In this document: one piece after another, positions 1-4,108 of the stretch
Layout: every line of letters begins with the position of its first letter
Position numbering within the stretch: position 1 is the stretch's first letter
Source of the DNA: JALSIF01 sp026981635 [NCBI: bacterium]
GTDB lineage: Bacteria > 4484-113 > JALSIF01
Reading direction: 5' to 3'
Length of the DNA: 5,845 nucleotides
NCBI GenBank assembly: GCA_026981635.1
Contig: JALSIF010000029.1
Location: forward strand, 1 to 5,845
Program-made: the position numbers and the translations under genes
Notes under the pieces: generated by a model
The model's input: only the letters and a program-made list of their open reading frames with translations
The model's database searches: none
Told to the model about the DNA's origin: nothing

Positions 1-219
<219 letters not shown>

Positions 220-264
220 CCCCACCTCTCCCTCTTCCACTTTCCCAACCCACCTGACTTCCCT

Positions 265-306
265 CTCCCCCTCCCTGCTTGCGGGGAGGGGGCCGGGGGG
301 TGGGGT
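265..306 (+). repeat. G-rich hairpin repeat, type R1, copy a
   Basis: A 42-bp element whose left part forms a hairpin: CCCCCTCCC (267-275) pairs with GGGAGGGGG (284-292) around the loop TGCTTGCG. The right part adds two more G-runs, giving four runs of at least four G (283-286, 288-292, 295-300, 302-305) with 1-2 base loops. It is identical over 42 bp to the copy at 2146-2187. It begins 45 bp after the ahcY stop. There is no U-tract after the hairpin, so it is not a classical terminator. Confidence 0.9.
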
Positions 307-364
307 GGACCTTAGGATAGGAATAGCTCCAGCCAAACACCGAAATCCCCCCTGCTCAAAGAAA

Positions 365-465
365 CCCCTCCCGGCTGCCTCACGGCAGCCACCCTCACCG
401 CCCGCGGTGAGGAAAAAAAGAAGCTCCCCCTCCCTGCTTGCGGGGAGGGGGTTGGGGGGAGGGGT
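365..465 (+). repeat. Composite three-hairpin repeat unit, diverged copy (R2-like plus R1b)
   Basis: Three hairpins follow one another. The first is GGCTGCC (373-379) with GGCAGCC (384-390) around TCAC. The second is CCTCACCG (393-400) with CGGTGAGG (405-412) around CCCG. After an A-rich spacer ending AAAGAAG comes an R1 hairpin (424-465) with loop TGCTTGCG and four G-runs. The order, the ACC spacer between hairpins 1 and 2, and the AAAGAAG linker match the units at 481-575 and 2051-2143, but hairpins 1 and 2 differ in sequence while keeping their pairing. The unit ends in GGGGTTTACA, as does the copy before the phosphorylase gene. Confidence 0.8.
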
Positions 466-480
466 TTACAGCGGAACAAA

Positions 481-575
481 ACCCCACCCGGCGCTCCGCG
501 CCACCCTCCCCTCACGAGGGGAGGGGAAAGAAGATTCCCATCCCCTTCTGCTGGGAGGGGGCCGGGGGGTGGGGT
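481..575 (+). repeat. Composite three-hairpin repeat unit (R2 plus R1c), left flank of cassette
   Basis: Hairpin 1 is GGCGC (490-494) with GCGCC (498-502). Hairpin 2 is CCCTCCCCT (504-512) with AGGGGAGGG (517-525) around CACG. The linker AAAGAAG leads into a degenerate R1 copy (534-575) whose left arm is eroded but whose right side keeps four G-runs. The first 53 bp match 2051-2103 with four differences by hand alignment, all transitions. The orientation is the same as in the downstream copy, so the two are direct repeats 1570 bp apart. Confidence 0.85.
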
Positions 576-576
576 C

Positions 577-605
577 TGTCTGCGGGGAGGGGCCAGGGGT
601 GGGGT
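577..605 (+). repeat. Partial R1 repeat (right half only)
   Basis: The segment carries the right arm and tail of R1: TGCGGGGAGGGG followed by CCAGGGGTGGGGT. The CCAGGGG variant is shared with the R1 copy at 2104-2143 and is not the CCGGGGGG form of copies a and f. The left arm is missing, so it follows the preceding unit directly. Four G-runs of four or more bases remain. Confidence 0.75.
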
Positions 606-732
606 CTCCCTCCTCTAAAAAAGTCCCCAGAATTTTCCCCTCCAACCCTGCGCTGCGGGGGGTCTCAGGTGTATAGGTATATGAGGGGGCAGTGAGATGC
701 CCTGGAAAGGAACTAGCAGGAGGTCTGTAGAG
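606..732. other. Leader between repeat cluster and exported-protein gene
   Basis: This non-coding stretch drops out of the G-rich repeats into mixed sequence. It must contain the cassette's promoter if the cassette has its own, but I see no convincing -35/-10 pair. The A/T-rich step around 671-682 (GTATAGGTATAT) is the only candidate for a -10 region. The short CCCTGCGCTGCGGGG sequence near 646-660 resembles an eroded R1 core. Confidence 0.4.
718..723 (+). promoter_or_regulatory. Shine-Dalgarno site of the exported-protein gene
   Basis: A perfect AGGAGG lies 9 bases before the ATG at 733. It decides the start: the frame is also open from an ATG at 697, but that one has no such site in front of it and would put a charged, unhelpful extension ahead of the signal peptide. 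Confidence 0.8.
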
Positions 733-1452
733 ATGAGCAAGAAGCCAGCAATACACCCACATTCAATCCTTCAACGCCTATTGACGGCGCTGATGATTTC
801 TGCTTTTATCTACACATTTAGTCTCATTGATACTAGCAATCCCTCATTTGCCCAAGGAAGCCAGCTTGGCTGTTGCAGAATCGGTTGGAGAACAACTGAA
901 CTAACAATCCCAGCAACATGGACAATAGAATACAATGACGGTTCAACTTGCACAATTAATTCAAGCCGGTGGATCGAACCAGTATTTGCCTCTGAAGGTT
1001 GTACCGATAAATCTAGATGTGATGAAATGGGGGGAGAATGGACCCCAGAAGGACAACCTGTTGATATCTTATGTTTTGATGTAAATCAAACAAATTTCAG
1101 CTATGCAGGATCATCAGGAAAGACACTTTCAGACTGTGTTCAAACAGAAGATAAGATTATTGACGGCATTACTTACCGTTGCGTAAGAGCCTTCTGCGCC
1201 TGTGGAAGCGGTAACGGCTCGTCTTTCGCATCTACATCTCTTGGCGGATGTCAATTCAAGGTGGAAACTACCCTCTTGCCAAGCTGGACTATATTTAAAC
1301 TTGGTAGATTTGTCTCAACTGAGAGTAGCTATCACATCACCCCGATGGATCCGTTTATCTTATTTGGGATTGTAGACTTAAAAAAACAAATCATTTATTT
1401 GAATAAAAACACCAAAAGTCCAGATAAATCACCAGAAACAAAGGAGGGATGA
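733..1452 (+). CDS. Exported cysteine-rich protein of unknown function
   Basis: I do not recognise a family. The 239-residue product begins with a signal peptide: lysines at 3 and 4, a hydrophobic core at about 16-32 (LLTALMISAFIYTFSLI), and a likely cut after S-F-A at residue 40. The mature part of about 199 residues contains 11 cysteines, including GCC just after the cut, a C-x5-C pair (EGCTDKSRC) and a CAC near the middle, plus many Asn, Ser and Thr. This suggests a disulfide-linked extracytoplasmic domain. The last 60 or so residues lack cysteine and end in a Lys-rich tail. The gene is strikingly A+T-rich (about 40% G+C by rough count, 25% in the line at 1381-1440), with AGA, ATA and TTA codons unlike the neighbours. 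It has a perfect Shine-Dalgarno site and sits three bases before a lipoprotein gene, so the two are probably cotranslated. Transfer from a lower-G+C source is my inference. Confidence 0.75.
   Translation: MSKKPAIHPHSILQRLLTALMISAFIYTFSLIDTSNPSFAQGSQLGCCRIGWRTTELTIPATWTIEYNDGSTCTINSSRWIEPVFASEGCTDKSRCDEMGGEWTPEGQPVDILCFDVNQTNFSYAGSSGKTLSDCVQTEDKIIDGITYRCVRAFCACGSGNGSSFASTSLGGCQFKVETTLLPSWTIFKLGRFVSTESSYHITPMDPFILFGIVDLKKQIIYLNKNTKSPDKSPETKEG
1441..1448 (+). promoter_or_regulatory. Shine-Dalgarno site of the lipoprotein gene
   Basis: AAGGAGGG lies inside the last codons of the upstream gene, 7 bases before the ATG at 1456. The upstream stop (1450-1452) falls between this site and the start, an arrangement typical of translational coupling. 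It supports reading 733-1938 as one two-gene transcript. Confidence 0.8.
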
Positions 1453-1455
1453 CAC

Positions 1456-1938
1456 ATGTCAGGAACACATCTGAAGTCAGTTTTCGCCATTGCCATCCTG
1501 GCAAGCCTCGCTCTCATTGCGGGCTGCCGGGGAGGCGGCCCGGAACCGTCCAGGGAACTTTCCCGAGCAAGCTTCTCCGACGACAACGCTCTAGTTCTGA
1601 GTAGCGACTTCGGAGAGGCAATCCGGAGACTCAGCCTTCCCCCCGCTAGCCCTTCCCCTGATCAAGCAGGCTCAAGGACCAGCAACATGGCCTGCTACCT
1701 CTCCCCCACCAGCGCTCCCCGTCCGGGCAAGCTCTTCCGTGTGGAGCGCATAGATGGAAAGACCACCTACGTCCGCAGGCCGGCCATGATTGTCAACGAC
1801 CTGGCCGCCGCTTACCCTGGGGCTCCCGCCATGGTTCCCCCGCCAGGCTATGAGAAGGTGGGGCTTTGCGAGCTTATGGGTGGCACCCCAGTCCCCGCCC
1901 CACCTCCAGTGGACACCGGCCTTTTCCTAAAACCTTAG
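1456..1938 (+). CDS. Putative lipoprotein of unknown function
   Basis: The 160-residue product has a clear lipoprotein signal: a short n-region with K7, a hydrophobic stretch at 9-22 (VFAIAILASLALIA) and the lipobox I-A-G-C with the lipid-bearing Cys at 24. The mature chain starts with Gly-, Ser- and Pro-rich, probably flexible sequence (about 25-85). A more compact segment follows (about 88-140), containing FRVERIDGKTTYVRRPAMIV and two further cysteines (in ACYL and GLCEL), then a proline-rich end. I recognise no domain. Its base composition is close to the high-G+C genome average, unlike its partner upstream. Tight spacing and coupling suggest that it anchors, or works with, the exported cysteine-rich protein at the cell surface; this is inference. 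A weak inverted repeat, CCTAA/TTAGG (1926-1939), spans the stop codon. Confidence 0.75.
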   Translation: MSGTHLKSVFAIAILASLALIAGCRGGGPEPSRELSRASFSDDNALVLSSDFGEAIRRLSLPPASPSPDQAGSRTSNMACYLSPTSAPRPGKLFRVERIDGKTTYVRRPAMIVNDLAAAYPGAPAMVPPPGYEKVGLCELMGGTPVPAPPPVDTGLFLKP

Positions 1939-2050
1939 GCCTCTTGCCTCGTCCCCCTGGGCATCGCCAACCAACGCCTGATGGACTAGCCCAACTGAGC
2001 CAACAAGGCCCAGCAGCTAGCCGAAGCCCTCTCCCCGCCTGCGCGGTCCC
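1939..2050. other. Gap between lipoprotein gene and right repeat cluster
   Basis: I see no gene here. The only structure is a loose inverted repeat, CTAGC (1986-1990) with GCTAG (2016-2020), too distant and short to call. No U-tract follows any hairpin, so termination of the cassette transcript is not evident and read-through into the phosphorylase gene is possible. Confidence 0.4.
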
Positions 2051-2143
2051 ACTCCACCCGGCGCTTCGCACCACCCTCCCCTTACGAGGGGAGGGGAAAG
2101 AAGCTCCCCCTCCCCGTTTACAGGGAGGGGCCAGGGGTGGGGT
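2051..2143 (+). repeat. Composite three-hairpin repeat unit (R2 plus R1e), right flank of cassette
   Basis: Hairpin 1 is GGCGC (2060-2064) with GCACC (2068-2072), one mismatch. Hairpin 2 is CCCTCCCCT (2074-2082) with AGGGGAGGG (2087-2095) around TACG. The AAAGAAG linker leads to an R1 copy (2104-2143) that keeps the stem but has a different loop, CGTTTACA. The first 53 bp match 481-533 in the same orientation, with four transitions. Confidence 0.88.
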
Positions 2144-2145
2144 CC

Positions 2146-2187
2146 CTCCCCCTCCCTGCTTGCGGGGAGGGGGCCGGGGGGTGGGGT
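2146..2187 (+). repeat. G-rich hairpin repeat, type R1, copy f
   Basis: By direct reading, this is identical over 42 bp to copy a at 265-306: the same CCCCCTCCC/GGGAGGGGG stem, TGCTTGCG loop and four G-runs (2164-2167, 2169-2173, 2176-2181, 2183-2186). It ends one base before the -10 box of the phosphorylase gene and 14 bases before its start codon, so its G-runs occupy the place of the -35 region. Confidence 0.9.
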
Positions 2188-2188
2188 T

Positions 2189-2194
2189 TACAAT
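2189..2194 (+). promoter_or_regulatory. -10 box of a probable leaderless promoter for the phosphorylase gene
   Basis: TACAAT is separated from the GTG start by exactly 6 bases. No Shine-Dalgarno site lies at the usual distance, so transcription probably begins at or next to the start codon. No TTGACA-like -35 is visible; the G-rich repeat fills that position. The TTTACA step also follows the R1 copy ending at 465, so part of the box may come from the repeat's end. Confidence 0.5.
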
Positions 2195-2200
2195 TGCCCC

Positions 2201-3061
2201 GTGTCCGAGCAGGCCTTTCCCGTCCCCTTAAGCCAGCAGCGCGAGGAGCTCTCTGCAGCCCTGGCCCATATCCGCCAGAGCACCCAGCGGGACTACCCCT
2301 TTGCCCTGATCGGGGGAAGCGGCCTTGACCTTGCCTCCCTGATTGAGGAGGAGGATGCCCGCCTCCCCCTGGTCGGCATCCCCCACCTTGCCCCCGCCAC
2401 CGTGGCCGGTCACCGGGGCGAGCTCATCCTCGGCACCTGCCAGGGAAAACCCCTCGCCCTCCAGCTCGGCCGCCTCCACTACTACGAGGGCCACTCCCTC
2501 TACCGGGTCACCTTCCCCGTCCGCCTGCTCAGTGCCCTTGGCGCCCGGGTGCTGGTGGTGACCACCGCCTCGGGTGGCATCCACCGCGACATGGCCCCCG
2601 GCGACGTGATGCTCCACAGCGACTTCATCAACCTGCTGGGCGACGACCCCCTGCGCGGAGTGGAGGTGGAGCCCGGACGGCCCCGCTTCCTGGACCTCTC
2701 CGCCCCCTACGACCTGGAGCTGACCGACCTCCTGGAGGAGGCCCTCTTGGGCGCCGGCCTGGTGGTCCACCGGGGGACCTTTGCCGCCCGCCCCGGCCCC
2801 TGCTACGAGACCCGGGCCGAGATTGAGATGCTGAGAAGCCTGGGGGTGGGGGCCGTCTCCATGTCCACCGTGCCCGAGGTGGTGGTGGGAAACCATCTGG
2901 GCATGCGGGTGGTGGGTCTATCCATTATCACCAACCGGGCAGGGGTGGGCAAGCTCTCCCATGAGGAGGTGCTAAGGGTCAGCCAGCAGGCATCAGAGCG
3001 CCTCTGCCAGGCCCTGCAAAGTTTCCTCGCCCGCGCCGAGGCGGGAGGAGAGGGAGGATAA
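2201..3061 (+). CDS. punA: Purine nucleoside phosphorylase (trimeric PNP/MTAP family)
   Basis: The enzyme splits purine nucleosides with phosphate into free base and (deoxy)ribose-1-phosphate in the cytoplasm. The 286 residues match the usual length of trimeric PNPs. Visible motifs in order: GGSGL at 38-42 (phosphate loop), H71 in HRG, GRLHYYEGH at 90-98 (R91 and H93 as phosphate ligands), TTASGG at 121-126, DFINLLGDDPLRG at 141-153, YETRAE at 202-207 with base-binding E203, MSTVPEV at 221-227, ITN with N245, and SHEEV with H254. The Glu/Asn pair favours 6-oxopurines (inosine, guanosine). T122, where PNPs usually have Asn, recalls methylthioadenosine phosphorylases, so exact substrate use is open. 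GTG at 2201 is the only reasonable start and gives a normal N-terminus. Nearby ahcY and metK suggest that it salvages purines derived from the adenosine released by ahcY. Confidence 0.9.
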   Translation: MSEQAFPVPLSQQREELSAALAHIRQSTQRDYPFALIGGSGLDLASLIEEEDARLPLVGIPHLAPATVAGHRGELILGTCQGKPLALQLGRLHYYEGHSLYRVTFPVRLLSALGARVLVVTTASGGIHRDMAPGDVMLHSDFINLLGDDPLRGVEVEPGRPRFLDLSAPYDLELTDLLEEALLGAGLVVHRGTFAARPGPCYETRAEIEMLRSLGVGAVSMSTVPEVVVGNHLGMRVVGLSIITNRAGVGKLSHEEVLRVSQQASERLCQALQSFLARAEAGGEGG

Positions 3062-3078
3062 GCGACTCCTGATGGAAG

Positions 3079-3151
3079 TGGCGGGGGCGGGATTCGAACC
3101 CGCGACCTGACGGTTATGAGCCGTCCGCTCTAACCCCTGAGCTACCCCGCC
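3079..3151 (-). tRNA. tRNA-Met (anticodon CAU)
   Basis: A full cloverleaf folds on the minus strand. The acceptor is GGCGGGG (3145-3151) with CCCCGCC (3080-3086). The D-arm is GCTC/GAGC with an 8-base loop. The anticodon stem GACGG/CCGTC encloses CTCATAA, with the anticodon at 3116-3118. A 5-base variable loop is followed by a T-arm GCGGG/CCCGC with TTCGAAT. The discriminator is A (3079) and CCA is not encoded. The paired first base and the absence of the GGG/CCC run in the anticodon stem argue against the initiator. Elongator Met is most likely; a lysidine-modified Ile tRNA cannot be excluded from sequence alone. Confidence 0.95.
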
Positions 3152-3210
3152 GCCGCTGTGGCATCAGCCCGGGGCCTGGCACCACTTACTACCCCACCCG
3201 GGGCGCCTTG

Positions 3211-3516
3211 TTATACCTCAAACTCGGGGGCCTCGGTATGCTCCTCCTCCTGCCCCATGAGCTGGTCTGCGCTCACATCGGTGGTCCCCGAGAAGACCCG
3301 CCCGAAGCGGGTGAGGATCTCGGCCTGGCCGCGGATCTTCATCACGCTCACGTTCTCCGTAAACTGGGCGATGAAGACCTCGCCCGGGTCCAGCTTCTCC
3401 GAATGGAGGAAGCGGGTCTCCTCTCCGCGGGTGAGCCCGGAGACGCTCACTCCCGGACCCAGCGCCTTGACCACGATGTACTCGGCCTGCACCGCTTTAT
3501 CCAACTCGTCTTTCAT
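3211..3516 (-). CDS. Hypothetical protein, 101 residues
   Basis: I recognise no family. The product has no signal peptide, membrane segment or cysteine, so it is probably cytoplasmic. The N-terminus (MKDELDKAVQAEYIVVKA) reads as a helix followed by a strand. The middle alternates hydrophobic and polar residues (VFIAQFTENVSVMKIRGQAEIL, about 47-68), as in a small beta-rich domain. The C-terminus is acidic (GQEEEHTEAPEFEV). Codon use and G+C content match the housekeeping neighbours, and the frame is uninterrupted, which supports a real gene. It lies 47 bp downstream of the Fur-family gene on the same strand and 59 bp upstream of the tRNA, so all three may share a transcript, although a separate -10 box is visible just before its ATG. 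No Shine-Dalgarno site is present. Confidence 0.7.
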   Translation of the reverse strand: MKDELDKAVQAEYIVVKALGPGVSVSGLTRGEETRFLHSEKLDPGEVFIAQFTENVSVMKIRGQAEILTRFGRVFSGTTDVSADQLMGQEEEHTEAPEFEV

Positions 3517-3525
3517 GGCCTAGGG

Positions 3526-3531
3526 ATTGTA
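3526..3531 (-). promoter_or_regulatory. -10-like box before the 101-residue protein gene
   Basis: On the minus strand TACAAT lies 9 bases before the ATG at 3516, which would give a leader of zero to three bases. The hexamer equals the one before the phosphorylase gene. There is no good -35; an 8-bp palindrome GGCATGCC (3546-3553) covers that position. Confidence 0.4.
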
Positions 3532-3563
3532 GCAAGGGCAAGGACGGCATGCCTATACCCGAG

Positions 3564-4055
3564 CTAGCCCCGCCGCTGCCCCTTGCAGCGGGGACAGAGG
3601 CCGTGGATGATGAGCTCGCTGTCCACAAACTGCCACCCCCGGCAGGCGGCCGCCTGCCTCACCAGGTGCTCGTGGCCCCAATCCACAAACTCAACGATCT
3701 CCCCGCACCCCTCGCAGATCATGTGGTGGTGGTGCTGCCGGCCCAGCTTCACCTCATAGCGGGCCGGCCCCTCGTCCATGGTGCTCTTGGACAAAAGCCC
3801 CGCCCTCACCATCAGGTCCAGGGTGCGATAGACCGTTGCCCGGCTCAGGGGAAAGCGGTCAAACTCCTCTCGCCAGCGCCCCTCACGGCGAAGCAGCTCC
3901 AGGATCGCCTCGGCATCAAAGTGACGGGGCTTGAGGCGAAAGATCTCCTCCGCCATGAAGAGCCGCTTCTTGGTCACATGGTGACCCTTCCCCCGCAGGT
4001 ACTCTGCAAACAACCGCCGGGCCCGTTCCGCTTCCGTCTCAACTTTAGCGCTCAC
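3564..4055 (-). CDS. Fur-family metal-responsive transcriptional regulator
   Basis: The 163-residue product has the two-part Fur layout. The N-terminal winged helix contains HVTKKR (26-31), HFDAEAI (45-51) and the recognition helix SRATVYRTLDLMVRAGLL (71-88). The C-terminal dimerisation and metal domain carries QHHHHMICEGCGEIVEF (107-123) and HGLCPRCKG (151-159). The paired CxxC motifs (C114/C117 and C154/C157) are the structural zinc site of the family, and the His cluster at 108-111 forms part of the regulatory metal site. About eight extra residues (RREGRWREEFDRFPL region) lie before the recognition helix compared with E. coli Fur. Fur, Zur and PerR cannot be separated from this sequence by eye. 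The start is GTG without a Shine-Dalgarno site but with a -10 box 8 bases upstream. It diverges from arcA over 53 bp, so self-control and control of arcA are both possible. Confidence 0.9.
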   Translation of the reverse strand: MSAKVETEAERARRLFAEYLRGKGHHVTKKRLFMAEEIFRLKPRHFDAEAILELLRREGRWREEFDRFPLSRATVYRTLDLMVRAGLLSKSTMDEGPARYEVKLGRQHHHHMICEGCGEIVEFVDWGHEHLVRQAAACRGWQFVDSELIIHGLCPRCKGQRRG

Positions 4056-4080
4056 TAAGTCTCATATTATCACGGACTTG
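4056..4080. promoter_or_regulatory. Possible operator between the Fur-family gene and arcA
   Basis: AAGTC (4057-4061) and GACTT (4075-4079) form an inverted repeat around 13 bases that contain the regulator gene's -10 box. On the minus strand the same stretch reads TGATAAT (4066-4072), equal to one half of the classical Fur-box core. A direct repeat, CTCATAT, occurs at 4061-4067 and 4087-4093. All are short and may be chance. Confidence 0.3.
4064..4069 (-). promoter_or_regulatory. -10 box of the Fur-family gene
   Basis: On the minus strand TAATAT ends 8 bases before the GTG start. With no Shine-Dalgarno site in the gap, a leaderless or nearly leaderless transcript is likely. Its -35 position (about 4087-4092) overlaps the arcA promoter region. 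Confidence 0.45.
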
Positions 4081-4096
4081 AAAGAGCTCATATCCC

Positions 4097-4102
4097 TAAA
4101 AT
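4097..4102 (+). promoter_or_regulatory. -10 box of a probable leaderless arcA promoter
   Basis: TAAAAT is followed by exactly 6 bases and the GTG start of arcA, the same geometry as before the phosphorylase gene. No Shine-Dalgarno site is present. TTGAAA (4078-4083) is the best -35 match, but its 13-base spacer is too short for a standard promoter. Confidence 0.5.
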
Positions 4103-4108
4103 CCTGCT

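Noticed and set aside
393-419. Possible rho-independent terminator: strong hairpin followed by a homopolymer run
   Set aside because: On the plus strand the hairpin is followed by A residues, not T. On the minus strand the T run precedes the hairpin. Neither direction gives a terminator.
265-605. CRISPR array
   Set aside because: The repeats are 29-101 bp, irregularly spaced, partly abutting, with no uniform spacers and no cas genes.
697-732. Upstream ATG at 697 as start of the exported protein
   Set aside because: It has no Shine-Dalgarno site, and the AGGAGG at 718-723 points to the ATG at 733, which also gives a normal signal peptide.
1939-2231. Coding frame covering 1866-2231 downstream of the lipoprotein
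   Set aside because: It overlaps the lipoprotein in another frame, runs through the repeats and has no start signal or recognisable product.
2228-2896. Long 222-residue open frame antisense to the phosphorylase gene
   Set aside because: High-G+C coding sequence leaves antisense frames open. The product is Gly-, Ala- and His-rich with no domain, while the plus strand has an unmistakable enzyme.
3191-3203. ACCCCACCCGG between the tRNA and the small protein gene, resembling the start of the composite repeat
   Set aside because: Only 11 bases match and none of the hairpins follow; this is expected by chance in such G+C-rich sequence.
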